Source: Exiguobacterium sp. KRL4
Lineage (GTDB): Bacteria > Bacillota > Bacilli > Exiguobacteriales > Exiguobacteriaceae
DNA: 64,000 bases
NCBI RefSeq assembly: GCF_001870785.1
Contig: NZ_MOLV01000001.1
Coordinates: forward strand, 186,001-250,000
Direction of reading: 5' to 3'
This document shows positions 42,765 to 53,229 of the stretch, piece after piece. Numbering within the stretch: the stretch's first letter is position 1; each line of letters begins with the position of its first letter. The notes under the pieces are model-generated. The model searched no databases, had not been told where the DNA came from, and saw only the letters and a list, made by a program, of their open reading frames with translations. The translations under genes were made by a program, and so were the position numbers.

Positions 42765-43685
42765 TTGAGGTTTGATCAAATGGTACGACAAGCAGCACGT
42801 CTTGAAGATTCCGTTGTCGCAATCGCGTCAGCGGACGATGAGGAAGTCATGGATGCCGTGTCGCTAGCGATTGAAAATGAATTAGCTCGTTTTCATTTGT
42901 TCGGGGATGCGACACGTATCCAAAAAATGATTCATGATCGAAAGTTAAGTGAGTCACAATTCGTCATCACACATACAGCTACTGCACAAGAAGCCGCAGA
43001 ACGAGCAACCTATGCCGTTCGTAAAGGGGATGCGGATGTCTTGATGAAGGGTCTTGTACCAACAGCGACGTTCATGAAAGCCGTATTGAACAAGGAAACC
43101 GGCTTACGTTCAGGAAACGTATTGTCCCACGTGGCACTATTTGAAGTACCTGGCCGGGAAACGGCTATCGGACTGACGGATGCCGCCATCCATATCGCAC
43201 CAACGCTTGAAGACAAAGTCCACATCATTGAAAACGGAGTGACGGCACTGCGGGCGATTGGCTATACGTTACCAAAAGTTGCTGTTTTAGCAGCGGTCGA
43301 AGTCGTCAACCCGACGATGCAGGCGACCATCGATGCGGCACTGCTCACACAGATGAATCGGCGCGGACAGATCAAGGATTGCCTTGTTGACGGTCCACTT
43401 GCCCTTGATAATGCGGTCAATTTAGAAGCGGCGAAACAAAAGGGACTGACGGGAGACGTTGCAGGGGCAGCTGATCTTCTTGTCGTTCCCCAAATCGAGG
43501 TCGGAAACGTGATTTACAAATCGTTGATGTACTTTGCGCAGGCATCCGTCGCGGCAATTTTAGTCGGAGCGAAGGCACCTGTCGTTTTAACAAGTCGAGC
43601 GGATACAGCAGAAGCAAAATTGTATTCATTAGCCTTTGCCTTACTCAATGCCCAACCTACAAAAAAGCTCACACAGACAATCTAA
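42765..43685 (+). CDS. ptb: Phosphate butyryltransferase
   Basis: The product is 306 residues from TTG 42765 with AAGGGGG upstream. It converts branched acyl-CoA or butyryl-CoA to the acyl-phosphate. Family features include [17 protein letters not shown] and [19 protein letters not shown]. It is first in a seven-gene operon that with Buk can produce ATP and branched fatty acids from branched-chain keto acids. Confidence 0.93.
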   Translation: MRFDQMVRQAARLEDSVVAIASADDEEVMDAVSLAIENELARFHLFGDATRIQKMIHDRKLSESQFVITHTATAQEAAERATYAVRKGDADVLMKGLVPTATFMKAVLNKETGLRSGNVLSHVALFEVPGRETAIGLTDAAIHIAPTLEDKVHIIENGVTALRAIGYTLPKVAVLAAVEVVNPTMQATIDAALLTQMNRRGQIKDCLVDGPLALDNAVNLEAAKQKGLTGDVAGAADLLVVPQIEVGNVIYKSLMYFAQASVAAILVGAKAPVVLTSRADTAEAKLYSLAFALLNAQPTKKLTQTI

Positions 43686-43698
43686 GGGGGAACTCATA

Positions 43699-44823
43699 AT
43701 GGTAGAAACAAACGTAGAAGCACGATTCAGCATCTTTGAAACAATGGCTATGGAAGATTACGAACAGGTCGTCTTTTGTCACGATAAGGTCTCAGGTCTA
43801 AAAGCAATCATCGCAATTCATGATACGACACTTGGTCCAGCACTCGGTGGTCTCCGTATGTGGAACTATGCGTCGGATGAAGAAGCTTTGATTGATGCCC
43901 TCCGTTTAGCAAAAGGGATGACGTATAAAAACGCAGCAGCTGGATTAAACCTCGGCGGCGGAAAAGCCGTCATTATCGGCGATGCAAAAACACAAAAATC
44001 AGAAGCATTGTTCCGGGCGTTTGGACGGTATGTCCAGTCGTTGAACGGGCGTTACATCACAGCGGAAGACGTCAATACGACAGTTGCTGATATGGATTAC
44101 ATTCACATGGAAACAGACTTCGTAACAGGTGTCAGTCCGGCCTTTGGATCAAGTGGTAACCCATCACCAGTCACGGCATACGGTGTTTATCGCGGGATGA
44201 AAGCAGCAGCGAAAGAAGTGTACGGAACGGATTCGCTTGGCGGTAAAACGATTGCGATTCAAGGAGTCGGTAATGTTGCCTTCAACTTATGCCGTCACCT
44301 GCACGAAGAAGGCGCAAAATTGATTGTCACGGACATCAATCAAGATGCGTTACGCCGCGCGGAAGAAGCGTTTGGTGCCTTGGTCGTTGGACCCGATGAA
44401 ATCTACGGTGTCGATGCTGATATTTTTGCACCTTGTGCACTCGGTGCGACACTCAACGATGAGACGATTCCGCAACTGAAAGTCAAAATCATCGCTGGTG
44501 CAGCAAACAACCAACTGAAAGAAGATCGTCACGGTGATATGTTACAAGAACGCGGTATTCTCTATGCACCAGATTTCGTCATCAACGCGGGTGGTGTCAT
44601 CAACGTAGCTGACGAACTCGACGGATACAACCGTGAGCGGGCGATGAAGAAAGTCGAACTCGTCTACGATGCAGTCTCAAAAGTCATCGAAATCGCGAAA
44701 CGCGATCATCTGCCGACATACCGGGCAGCAGAAAAGATGGCAGAAGAACGGATTGCGACGATGGGCAGTGCCCGGAGCCAATTTTTACGTCGCGATAAAA
44801 ACATCTTAGGATCACGCGGATAA
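43699..44823 (+). CDS. bcd: Leucine/branched-chain amino acid dehydrogenase
   Basis: The product is 374 residues from ATG 43699, preceded by TAAGGGGGAAC. The NAD-dependent enzyme deaminates Leu, Ile and Val to keto acids. The substrate region [19 protein letters not shown] contains the binding and catalytic Lys, and a Rossmann motif [13 protein letters not shown] is near 180-192. Confidence 0.95.
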   Translation: MVETNVEARFSIFETMAMEDYEQVVFCHDKVSGLKAIIAIHDTTLGPALGGLRMWNYASDEEALIDALRLAKGMTYKNAAAGLNLGGGKAVIIGDAKTQKSEALFRAFGRYVQSLNGRYITAEDVNTTVADMDYIHMETDFVTGVSPAFGSSGNPSPVTAYGVYRGMKAAAKEVYGTDSLGGKTIAIQGVGNVAFNLCRHLHEEGAKLIVTDINQDALRRAEEAFGALVVGPDEIYGVDADIFAPCALGATLNDETIPQLKVKIIAGAANNQLKEDRHGDMLQERGILYAPDFVINAGGVINVADELDGYNRERAMKKVELVYDAVSKVIEIAKRDHLPTYRAAEKMAEERIATMGSARSQFLRRDKNILGSRG

Positions 44824-44836
44824 GAGGAGGATTTTA

Positions 44837-45940
44837 ATGAGCGAACGTATTTTAACCATCAATCCGGGTTCGACGTCAACGAAAATCGGGATTTTTGATG
44901 GAACAGAACAAGTGTTTACGAAAACGTTGCGCCATTCAGCTGAAGCGGTCGGAGGACCGCTTTCAGATCAGCTGAACATCAGACGCCAAGTCGTCCTCGA
45001 TGTGTTGGAACACGAACAGATTGAATTGAAAGCGCTTACGGCAATCGTTGGGCGTGGTGGTCTGCTTCGTCCACTCGTCAGTGGGACCTACAAAGTCAAT
45101 CAAGACATGCGGGACGATCTGTTAAACGGGACGTTTGGCGTCCATGCTTCAAATCTCGGTGGTCTGCTCGCCGATGAGATTGGTCAATCACTCTCGATTC
45201 CGGCATTTATCGTCGATCCGGTCGTCGTGGACGAACTCGAACCGATTGCCCGGATTACAGGCTTGCCTGAACTTGAACGGAAAAGTATTTTTCATGCCTT
45301 GAATCAAAAGGCCGTCGCAAAACGATATGCCAAGGATATCGAAACACCGTATGAACAATTGCGTCTGATCGTTGCGCATATGGGTGGTGGAATTACGGTC
45401 GGTGCCCATCTCAATGGACGTGTGGTTGATGTCAACAATGGGTTGGACGGAGAAGGGTCATTTTCGCCGGAACGAAGCGGTTCCTTACCTGTTGGTCAAC
45501 TAGTAGAACTATGTTATAGTACCAAGTATAAACTCGAAGAAATGAAGCGTCTGGTCGTTGGGTCAGGCGGACTTGTCGCGCACTTAGGCACATACGATGC
45601 AATTGAAATCGAACGCCGGATTGATGCAGGAGACGAAAAGGCTGCTTTATTATATGACGCAATGGCTTATCGAGTTGCAAAAGAAATCGCAGCCCAAAGT
45701 GCTGTTTTATATGGTCAGGTCGATGCCATTCTCTTAACGGGTGGTTTAGCATACAGTGACCGACTAACAACGGCAATCGAGGAACGGGTTGCCCATCTGG
45801 GACCGGTCGTTCGGATACCGGGGGAAGATGAGTTACGTGCGCTCGCAGAAGGTGTGTTACGTGTACTGCGTCAAGAGGAACAAGTGAAGGAATATGGAGG
45901 CGAACCAACATGGCTAGAGAATTCGACGTCGTTGTCCTAG
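44837..45940 (+). CDS. buk: Butyrate kinase (branched-chain acyl kinase)
   Basis: The product is 367 residues; its ATG has AGAGGAGG. It is an ASKHA-fold enzyme with [29 protein letters not shown] and [12 protein letters not shown]. It transfers phosphate from acyl-phosphate to ADP, giving ATP and free branched or butyric acid. Its 3' end overlaps lpdV by 31 bases in another frame. Confidence 0.94.
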   Translation: MSERILTINPGSTSTKIGIFDGTEQVFTKTLRHSAEAVGGPLSDQLNIRRQVVLDVLEHEQIELKALTAIVGRGGLLRPLVSGTYKVNQDMRDDLLNGTFGVHASNLGGLLADEIGQSLSIPAFIVDPVVVDELEPIARITGLPELERKSIFHALNQKAVAKRYAKDIETPYEQLRLIVAHMGGGITVGAHLNGRVVDVNNGLDGEGSFSPERSGSLPVGQLVELCYSTKYKLEEMKRLVVGSGGLVAHLGTYDAIEIERRIDAGDEKAALLYDAMAYRVAKEIAAQSAVLYGQVDAILLTGGLAYSDRLTTAIEERVAHLGPVVRIPGEDELRALAEGVLRVLRQEEQVKEYGGEPTWLENSTSLS

Positions 45941-47331
45941 GTGGTGGTCCCGGTGGATATGTTGCAGCGATTCGAGCTGCGCAAGCCGGGAAGACGGTAG
46001 CAATCGTAGAACAAGGGAAACTCGGGGGAACCTGTCTGCATCGTGGATGTATCCCGTCCAAAGCATTTTTAAAGTCGGCAGCGGTTTACCAGACAGTCAA
46101 ACACGCCGCTACATATGGCGTCGACGTACCGGAATCGTTTTTACGGTTCGAACAGGTCAAACAACGGAAACAAGACATCATCGATGGTCTTGAATCCGGG
46201 ATCCAGCATCTGATGAAAAAAGGAAAAATTGAAGTCTTTCACGGTCGCGGTTCGATTCTTGGACCAAGTATCTTTTCACCGATGCCGGGAACGATCAGCG
46301 TAGAGCCCGAAGAAGGCGACGGAGAATTGATTTTACCACGCCAGCTGATTGTTGCGACGGGTTCACGTCCACGTCCGCTAACTGGTCTGGCATTTGATTC
46401 AGAATACGTCCTCAGTTCAGACGAAGCACTCGACATGAACGCTTTACCCGAGTCGATCGTCATCATTGGTGGTGGGGTCATAGGGATTGAGTGGGCATCG
46501 ATGCTGACCGATTTTGATGTTGCCGTCACGGTCGTCGAATTCAGTGATCGAATTTTACCGACGGAAGATCAAGCGGTCAGCCGGGAAGTCGCCCGTCAGC
46601 TCAAAAAACGCGGCGTCAAGATCATGACGAGTGCCGCCGCACAAAGCGACAGCTTCCAGTTAACCGAGTCCGGTGTGACGATTGATGTCGACCGTAATGG
46701 GGAGAAGACGACACTTGCAGCCGATAAGCTTTTGGTCGCAATCGGTCGGATGGCGAACGTCGAAGGAATCGGGCTTGAAAATACGAATATCGTCGTCGAA
46801 AACGGATTCATCCAAGTCGATGATGAGTTCCGGACGAAAGACAATCACATCTTTGCGATTGGTGATGTCATCGGACGTCTGCAACTGGCCCACGTCGCTT
46901 CAGCAGAAGGCGCAAAAGCAGTCGAGACGATTGTAAATGGTTCGACGACCCCGCTGAATTACGCATTTGTTCCGCGTTGTATTTACAGTGTGCCGGAAGC
47001 GGCTTCCGTCGGTTTGACAGAAGCGGAAGCAAAAGCGGCAGGACTGGACGTCAAAACGGGGATGTTTTCGTTTAACGGTCTCGGAAAAGCTCGAATCGAA
47101 GGGGAAGCAGCAGGATTCATCAAGCTTGTATCGGATGCAAAAACAGATGATTTGGTTGGGGTTCATATCGTCGGACCGAAAGCGACGGAATTGATCAGCG
47201 AAGGTGGTCTGGCGCTCGTCTTAAATGCAACAGCATGGGAAGTCGGACAGCTCGTTCACCCACACCCGGCGCTTTCAGAAGCATTCGGTGAGGCAGCACT
47301 CGCAGTTGACGGATTAGCGGTTCACGCCTAA
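45910..47331 (+). CDS. lpdV: Dihydrolipoyl dehydrogenase, branched-chain complex E3
   Basis: The product is 473 residues; ATG at 45910, with TATGGAGGCG upstream. The flavoprotein reoxidises lipoyl groups. It shows [14 protein letters not shown] (FAD), the redox disulfide [13 protein letters not shown], the NAD motif [20 protein letters not shown], and the catalytic [13 protein letters not shown] His-Glu. Confidence 0.95.
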   Translation: MAREFDVVVLGGGPGGYVAAIRAAQAGKTVAIVEQGKLGGTCLHRGCIPSKAFLKSAAVYQTVKHAATYGVDVPESFLRFEQVKQRKQDIIDGLESGIQHLMKKGKIEVFHGRGSILGPSIFSPMPGTISVEPEEGDGELILPRQLIVATGSRPRPLTGLAFDSEYVLSSDEALDMNALPESIVIIGGGVIGIEWASMLTDFDVAVTVVEFSDRILPTEDQAVSREVARQLKKRGVKIMTSAAAQSDSFQLTESGVTIDVDRNGEKTTLAADKLLVAIGRMANVEGIGLENTNIVVENGFIQVDDEFRTKDNHIFAIGDVIGRLQLAHVASAEGAKAVETIVNGSTTPLNYAFVPRCIYSVPEAASVGLTEAEAKAAGLDVKTGMFSFNGLGKARIEGEAAGFIKLVSDAKTDDLVGVHIVGPKATELISEGGLALVLNATAWEVGQLVHPHPALSEAFGEAALAVDGLAVHA

Positions 47332-47344
47332 GGAGGAAAAACAG

Positions 47345-48358
47345 ATGGAGAAAATAGAATTTAAAGAACTCGTCGAACTTGGTTTGACGGAACAAGACGC
47401 GATTCAAATGTTCGAGACGATGGTCCGAGCACGAAAAATTGATGAGCGGATGTGGAAATTGAACCGGGCGGGTAAGATTCCGTTTCTTGTATCGTGTCAA
47501 GGGCAGGAAGCGGCACAAGTCGGTGCAGCGTATGCTCTCGAAAAAGGAACGGACTATATTTTACCGTACTACCGCGATCTTGGCGTCGTGTTGCATTTTG
47601 GACAGACGTCACGTGACATCATGTTATCGGCTTTTGCGAAAGCAGAAGATCCGAACTCCGGCGGACGTCAGATGCCGGGTCATTACGGTTCGCGTGCGTT
47701 AAACATCGTGACAGGATCGAGTCCGGTCACGACACAAGTTCCGCATGCTGTCGGGATTGCCCTCGCTGCGAAGATGCGTCAAGAACCACTGGTCGCTTAC
47801 GTCTCGTTTGGAGAAGGCTCTTCGAACCAAGGGGACTTCCATGAAGGAGCAAACTTTGCCGGTATTCATAAATTACCGGTCATTCTGTTCTGTGAAAACA
47901 ATAAATATGCGATTTCAACACCACTTTCGAAACAATTATCGGCGAAGCACGTCGCCGACCGGGCGATCGGATACGGTATGCCGGGTGTGACGATTGACGG
48001 AATTGACCCGCTTGCTGTCTATAAAGCGGTCAAAGAAGCGCGTGAGCGTGGTCTTCGCGGTGACGGTCCGACCTTGATTGAAGTCGAAGTTGAGCGACTC
48101 GTTCCCCATTCATCAGATGATGACGACAAATCGTATCGCTCAGCAGAAGAACTGGCTGAACTGAAAACACGTGACGGGGTCAAACTGTTCCGTGAAAAGT
48201 TGATTCAAATGGGTGTCCTGACGGAAGAGACGGCGCAAGCCATCGAAGCACAGCTCGAACAGGAAGTGGATGAAGCAACCGCTTATGCGGAAGCTGCTGC
48301 CTACGATACACCAGAAAACACACTCCGTTACGTGTACGATGAGGGGGAAACGAAATGA
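47345..48358 (+). CDS. bkdAA: Branched-chain keto-acid dehydrogenase E1 alpha
   Basis: The product is 337 residues, preceded by AAGGAGGAAA. The TPP-dependent subunit decarboxylates branched keto acids. The TPP motif GEGSSNQGDFHEGANFAGIHKLPVIL is split here as GEGSSNQGDFHEG and ENNKYAIST. A phosphorylation-like HSSDDDDKSYRS loop is present. It overlaps bkdAB by four bases. Confidence 0.95.
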   Translation: MEKIEFKELVELGLTEQDAIQMFETMVRARKIDERMWKLNRAGKIPFLVSCQGQEAAQVGAAYALEKGTDYILPYYRDLGVVLHFGQTSRDIMLSAFAKAEDPNSGGRQMPGHYGSRALNIVTGSSPVTTQVPHAVGIALAAKMRQEPLVAYVSFGEGSSNQGDFHEGANFAGIHKLPVILFCENNKYAISTPLSKQLSAKHVADRAIGYGMPGVTIDGIDPLAVYKAVKEARERGLRGDGPTLIEVEVERLVPHSSDDDDKSYRSAEELAELKTRDGVKLFREKLIQMGVLTEETAQAIEAQLEQEVDEATAYAEAAAYDTPENTLRYVYDEGETK

Positions 48359-49338
48359 CGACGCTGAGTCTAATCGAAGCAATCAATAGTGCGATCAAAG
48401 AAGAAATGGAACGAGATGATTCTGTATTTATCTTAGGTGAAGATGTTGGTGTCCGGGGAGGCGTTTTCCGCGCGACACAAGGCTTACTCGAACAATTTGG
48501 GGAGGCACGCGTCATCGACGCCCCGCTTGCTGAGAGTGCGATTGCCGGAGTCGGAATCGGTGCCGCGATGTATGGCATGCGACCGATTGCTGAGATGCAG
48601 TTTGCTGATTTCATCATGCCTGCCGTCAATCAGATCGTCAGTGAAGCGGCTAAAATCCGCTATCGTTCGAACAACGACTGGTCGTGTCCGATCGTCATCC
48701 GGGCGCCGTTTGGTGGCGGAATCCATGGGGCCCTGTATCACTCCCAATCCGTCGAAGCGATGTTCAACTCAACACCCGGCTTAAAGATCGTCATCCCGTC
48801 TAATCCGTACGATGCCAAAGGATTGCTGAAGGCGGCGATTCGATCAAACGATCCGGTCTTGTTCTTTGAACATAAACGCGGATACCGTCTCCTGAAAGGC
48901 GAAGTCCCGGAAGAGGATTACATCGTCGAAATCGGCAAAGCCGATGTCAAACGGGAAGGTGAAGATTTAACGGTCATCACCTATGGTCTTTGTGTCCAAT
49001 TCGCACTCGAAGCGGCAACGCGTCTTGAAAAAGACGGCATCGATGTCCACATTCTGGATTTACGGACCGTCTATCCGATCGACCGGGAAGCGGTCGTCGC
49101 AGCAGCCCGGAAAACGGGGAAAGTCCTGCTCGTAACGGAAGACAATAAAGAAGGCAGTGTCATGAGTGAAGTGTCGGCGATCATTGCGGAAGAAGCACTG
49201 TTTGATCTCGACGCGCCAATCGAACGACTCTGTGGTCCGGATGTACCGGCGATGCCATACGCACCGACGATGGAAAAATTCTTTAACGTCTCCAGTGAAA
49301 AGATCGAAGACAAAATCCGGACGCTACACGCGTACTAA
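48355..49338 (+). CDS. bkdAB: Branched-chain keto-acid dehydrogenase E1 beta
   Basis: The product is 327 residues, overlapping bkdAA (ATGA). Contains FILGEDVGVRGGVFRAT, TPLAESAIAGVGIG-like APLAESAIAG, and a transketolase C-terminal domain. It forms the alpha2beta2 E1 with BkdAA. Confidence 0.95.
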   Translation: MTTLSLIEAINSAIKEEMERDDSVFILGEDVGVRGGVFRATQGLLEQFGEARVIDAPLAESAIAGVGIGAAMYGMRPIAEMQFADFIMPAVNQIVSEAAKIRYRSNNDWSCPIVIRAPFGGGIHGALYHSQSVEAMFNSTPGLKIVIPSNPYDAKGLLKAAIRSNDPVLFFEHKRGYRLLKGEVPEEDYIVEIGKADVKREGEDLTVITYGLCVQFALEAATRLEKDGIDVHILDLRTVYPIDREAVVAAARKTGKVLLVTEDNKEGSVMSEVSAIIAEEALFDLDAPIERLCGPDVPAMPYAPTMEKFFNVSSEKIEDKIRTLHAY

Positions 49339-49351
49339 GGGGGAAGCATCC

Positions 49352-50632
49352 ATGAAAACTGAAACCTTAACGATGCCACAACTTGGTGAGAGCGTAACGG
49401 AAGGGACGATTTCGCTTTGGCTTGTCAAACCAGGTGACACTGTCAAAAAATATGATCCGATTGCCGAAGTCATCACGGATAAAGTGACAGCAGAAGTCCC
49501 GTCGTCGTTTGACGGTGTGATTGAAAAACTGCTGGCGGAAGAGGGCGACACGCTGCAAGTCGGAGAAGCCATCGTCACCTTGCAGGTCAGCGGCGGTTCA
49601 ACGGAAGTCGCGGCGACGGAAGAAGCCGTTCCAGCTGTCGAAGAAACACCCGTTTCCAGTGATCAGTCGATGAAAAAACGGTATTCACCGGCTGTTCTGA
49701 AATTGTCTTCCGAGCATGCGATCAATCTCGAGCAGGTGACAGGAACAGGAACAGGCGGACGGATTACCCGAAAGGATCTCTTAAAAGTCATCGAAACGGG
49801 TCAAATTCGTCAACCGGATACAGTCGAAGCACCGACGATTGAGTCTGTTCCGGCAGCGAAAGCAGAACCACAGGAACAGGCGCAAGTCGTACGACCTCAA
49901 GCGGCAAAACCGACGATGAGCACGACGGAAGCCGGTGATATCGAAATTCCGACGGCTGGTGTCCGTCAGGCCATTGCGACGAACATGGTCCGTTCGAAAC
50001 AAGAAGCGCCACATGCTTGGTTGATGATTGAAGTCGATGTGACAAATTTAGTCGAAGCCCGTAATCGACATAAAGATGCATTCTTCAAACAAGAAGGTGT
50101 CAAACTGACGTTCTTACCGTTCTTCATGAAGGCAACGGTCGAAGGTCTGAAAAAACATCCGATCATGAATTCGCAATGGGCGGGGGATAAAATCATCCAG
50201 AAAAAAGCGATCAATCTGTCGCTTGCCGTCGCGACGCAAGAAGCGTTGTTCGTACCGGTCGTCAAACATGCCGATGAACTCAGCATCAAAGGTCTCGCTC
50301 GGGCAATCGATGATTTTGGTAAACGGGCACAGGCTGGTAAATTGTCATCAAGCGAGATGCAAGGTGGTACGTTTACGGTCAATAACACTGGTTCATTTGG
50401 TTCGATTCAATCAGCACCAATCCTTAATTTCCCACAAGCGGCGATTCTGTCGGTCGAATCGATCGTCAAACGTCCGGTCTGGGTCAACGGGATGTTTGCG
50501 GCACGTGATATGGTCAATCTGTGCATGTCGATTGATCACCGGGTACTTGACGGACTCGTTGCTGGTCAATTCCTCCAGACGGTCAAACAGTCACTGGAAT
50601 CGATTGATCCAAATCAATTGTCTTTATATTAA
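49352..50632 (+). CDS. bkdB: Branched-chain keto-acid dehydrogenase E2 (acyltransferase)
   Basis: The product is 426 residues from ATG 49352, with AAGGGGGAAG upstream; an earlier in-frame start inside bkdAB is rejected. The lipoyl domain has the target Lys in VITDKVTAEV (about 1-80), a peripheral-subunit-binding domain follows near 110-145 (RYSPAVLKLSSEH), and the catalytic domain ends with the active SIDHRVLDG His. Last gene of the operon. The lipoyl group depends on LipM, also in this window. No clear terminator follows before the trp promoter. Confidence 0.95.
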   Translation: MKTETLTMPQLGESVTEGTISLWLVKPGDTVKKYDPIAEVITDKVTAEVPSSFDGVIEKLLAEEGDTLQVGEAIVTLQVSGGSTEVAATEEAVPAVEETPVSSDQSMKKRYSPAVLKLSSEHAINLEQVTGTGTGGRITRKDLLKVIETGQIRQPDTVEAPTIESVPAAKAEPQEQAQVVRPQAAKPTMSTTEAGDIEIPTAGVRQAIATNMVRSKQEAPHAWLMIEVDVTNLVEARNRHKDAFFKQEGVKLTFLPFFMKATVEGLKKHPIMNSQWAGDKIIQKKAINLSLAVATQEALFVPVVKHADELSIKGLARAIDDFGKRAQAGKLSSSEMQGGTFTVNNTGSFGSIQSAPILNFPQAAILSVESIVKRPVWVNGMFAARDMVNLCMSIDHRVLDGLVAGQFLQTVKQSLESIDPNQLSLY

Positions 50633-50646
50633 TTGGGACAAATGTA

Positions 50647-50675
50647 TTGACAGGAAACCGTTTCCCACGTAACAT
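50647..50675 (+). promoter_or_regulatory. trp operon promoter with palindrome in the spacer
   Basis: A perfect TTGACA (50647-50652) and TAACAT (50670-50675) lie 17 bases apart. The spacer holds GGAAACCGTTTCC (50653-50665), an exact 13-base palindrome around a central C. A protein bound there would block transcription, so it is operator-like; the factor is unknown. Confidence 0.6.
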
Positions 50676-50689
50676 AAAAAACAATTACA

Positions 50690-50960
50690 CAACAACAGAC
50701 GCAAAGACGAAGAGAAGTAACCTACGAAACGATTGAAGAGAGCTGATGGGTGGTGCGAATCAGTATCGGGAAACAGGTGAATGGACTTCTGAGCATCAGA
50801 CCGAACTTACAGTAGGCTCTGACGGCTACCTCCCGTTATCGAGGACGACGAATCAGGGGAACCGGTTCGTTCGAGGGGACTAGTAATAGTCAACGAAGGT
50901 GGTACCGCGGGTCTTCCCGTCCTTCATGTTTATCATGAATGGGCGCGAAGACCCTTTTCG
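50690..50960 (+). promoter_or_regulatory. T-box riboswitch 1 (tRNA-Trp specific)
   Basis: A stem I element with GAAGAGAGCTGATGGGTGG and a specifier loop GAA-TGG-AC gives a UGG (Trp) codon at 50782-50784. The T-box sequence AAGGTGGTACCGCGG is at 50896-50910, and the terminator pairs GGGTCTTC (50909-50916) with GAAGACCC (50947-50954), then TTTT. Uncharged tRNA-Trp would stabilise the antiterminator and allow transcription of trp genes. Confidence 0.93.
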
Positions 50961-50979
50961 TATTCAACTGAATAAGTAA

Positions 50980-51250
50980 ATCGATGAATGAGTTAAGTAG
51001 TCAAACAAATCGTTGTTCCAGAGAGCGGAAGAGAGGTGGAACTTCCGTACAGCGATGTTTGATGAATGGTCTCATGAGAGCATGACTGAACGGTAAGTAG
51101 GTCATGACGGAAGCCCCCGTTATCATAGGCTACGATGTCTCGTCAAAACGCATCGGAAGAGTGGGAACGTTTGTTGTTCCAATTGTGAGGTGGCACCGCG
51201 AGTCAATCGTCCTCCATACGGCTATTTGCTGTATGGAGGATTTTTTTATA
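50980..51250 (+). promoter_or_regulatory. T-box riboswitch 2 (tRNA-Trp specific)
   Basis: A second complete T-box follows directly. The specifier loop reads GAA-TGG-T with UGG at 51067-51069. The T-box sequence GAGGTGGCACCGCG is at 51187-51200. The terminator pairs CCTCCATAC (51211-51219) with GTATGGAGG (51231-51239), then A and T7. It ends 16 bases before trpE. Confidence 0.93.
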
Positions 51251-51266
51251 CCAGGAGGCGAACAGG

Positions 51267-52661
51267 ATGATTGAGACAGACGAACTGATCATGGAGCAAC
51301 TAGAGATGAACGGAGATGAGTTGACTCCGATTTCAATCTTTTTAAACATCGAAGGGGAACGAAAATGTTTGCTCGAAAGTTCGACGAACGTTGGGCACGC
51401 AAGATATTCGATCATCGGGGTCAATCCGGTTGAATTGCTTCGGGCGGAAGGGAACCAAGTGACCCGGCAAAATCTTCGGACCGAGGAAATAAGCAGGCAA
51501 ACAGGCAACCCGGTACAACTGCTGCAACAAGCCGTCGCACGACCTATCGAAAATACCGATTTTCCGTTCTTGAGCGGTGCGATCGGCTATGTCGGTTATG
51601 ATGCGATTCGTGCCTATGAGAACATCGGCGCCGTGCCGGACAGTGACCGGAACTTACCGGATGCCTTGCTTGCCGTTTATGACGAAATCATCTTGTATGA
51701 TCATTTGGAACACCGGGTCCACTTGATCCATACGTCAATCGGGGGACTGACGGACCAGGCAGAGATGACACGTCGGCTCCAAGCACGTAAAAATCAGTTG
51801 GAACGGACGGGGGAACAGACACGGATTGAGCGTCCCCTTGAAAACATCGTCTACCAACCACAAATCGAAAAAGAGACGTTTCTCTCTTTGGTCGAACAGG
51901 CGAAACAACATATACGGCAAGGGGATGTGTTCCAACTCGTGTTATCGCAACGACTCGATGCGACCTTCGTCGGCGATCCGTTCCACTTTTACCGGAAACT
52001 CCGGCAGGACAACCCGAGTCCGTACCTCTTTTACATCGATCTAGGAGAAGTGATCGTGCTGGGTGCGTCTCCAGAAAGTTTGATTCAAGTCAAAGGACGG
52101 CACGTGACGACAAATCCGATTGCCGGAACACGACCGCGTGGAAAAACGAAACAGGCGGATCAAGCACTCGCCAACGAGTTGTTACACGATGAAAAAGAAC
52201 AAGCCGAGCACCGGATGCTCGTCGACTTAGGACGAAATGATCTAGGTCAAGTGTGTCAGATCGGAAGCATCCATGTGTCACGGGAAATGGAGATTGAACG
52301 CTTCAAAAATGTCATGCATCTCGTTTCTGTCGTCGAAGGGACACTCGCGGAAGGGAAGACGGGAGCCGATGCTCTCGTCGCCTGCTTACCGGCTGGGACG
52401 GTCTCGGGTGCCCCGAAGATTCGCGCGATGCAGTTGATCAATCAATACGAAACGAAAAAACGGGAAGTTTATGCTGGGGCGGTTGGCTATTTTGATGTCA
52501 GCGGGAATTTAGACTTTGCTCTGGCGATCCGGACGATGGTCATCCAAGACGGAAAAGCGTATGTTCAGGCTGGAGCGGGTATAGTCTATGATTCCGATCC
52601 TGTCCTTGAATTTGAGGAGACCTTGCATAAAGCGAAATCCTTACTGGAGGTTTGGAAATGA
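51267..52661 (+). CDS. trpE: Anthranilate synthase component I
   Basis: The product is 464 residues; its ATG has AGGAGGCGAACAGG. It makes anthranilate from chorismate with ammonia supplied by TrpG. The chorismate-binding core includes GDVFQLVLSQRL, TNPIAGTRPRGKT, DLGRNDLG and GTVSGAPKIRAMQ; an N-terminal LLESS tryptophan feedback motif is present at about 33-37. It overlaps trpG by four bases. Confidence 0.95.
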   Translation: MIETDELIMEQLEMNGDELTPISIFLNIEGERKCLLESSTNVGHARYSIIGVNPVELLRAEGNQVTRQNLRTEEISRQTGNPVQLLQQAVARPIENTDFPFLSGAIGYVGYDAIRAYENIGAVPDSDRNLPDALLAVYDEIILYDHLEHRVHLIHTSIGGLTDQAEMTRRLQARKNQLERTGEQTRIERPLENIVYQPQIEKETFLSLVEQAKQHIRQGDVFQLVLSQRLDATFVGDPFHFYRKLRQDNPSPYLFYIDLGEVIVLGASPESLIQVKGRHVTTNPIAGTRPRGKTKQADQALANELLHDEKEQAEHRMLVDLGRNDLGQVCQIGSIHVSREMEIERFKNVMHLVSVVEGTLAEGKTGADALVACLPAGTVSGAPKIRAMQLINQYETKKREVYAGAVGYFDVSGNLDFALAIRTMVIQDGKAYVQAGAGIVYDSDPVLEFEETLHKAKSLLEVWK

Positions 52662-53224
52662 TTGTACTGATCGATAATTACGATTCCTTTACCTATAACC
52701 TGTATCAATACGCTGCGGCGTATGATGAAATACAAGTCATCCGCAATGATGCGATCGAGGTGAGTGCAATTGCCGAATTACATCCGGCAGGCATCATCTT
52801 ATCACCGGGACCGGGAAACCCGAACGACGCCGGGATATGTCTTGACGTCATCCAGACGTATTCCGGAAAAATTCCGATTCTCGGTGTCTGTCTCGGACAT
52901 CAAGCCATTGGGCAAGCATTTGGCGGAAACGTCGTTGAAGCATCAGAAATCCGCCACGGTAAAACATCGAGCATTCGACAAACGGGACGGTTGTTTGAAG
53001 GTCTGCCGGAACAACTGGACGTCATGCGGTATCATTCCTTGATCGTCGAGCGGACCACATTACCGGACGTCTTGAACATCACCGCCACGACAGAAGACGG
53101 AACGATCATGGCACTTGAACACCGCGATCACCCGACTTACGGGATTCAATTTCACCCGGAATCAATCGGAACACCACTCGGGCAACGGATGATTCAACGA
53201 TTTATTGAACTGACGAAGGAGTGA
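52658..53224 (+). CDS. trpG: Anthranilate synthase component II (glutamine amidotransferase)
   Basis: The product is 188 residues from ATG 52658 with GGAGG seven bases upstream. The class I amidotransferase has the oxyanion SPGPGNP, nucleophile Cys in GVCLGHQAIG, and His/Glu in QFHPESIGT. A dedicated trpG within the operon differs from B. subtilis, where the subunit is shared with folate synthesis. Confidence 0.93.
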   Translation: MIVLIDNYDSFTYNLYQYAAAYDEIQVIRNDAIEVSAIAELHPAGIILSPGPGNPNDAGICLDVIQTYSGKIPILGVCLGHQAIGQAFGGNVVEASEIRHGKTSSIRQTGRLFEGLPEQLDVMRYHSLIVERTTLPDVLNITATTEDGTIMALEHRDHPTYGIQFHPESIGTPLGQRMIQRFIELTKE

Positions 53225-53229
53225 CAGGA

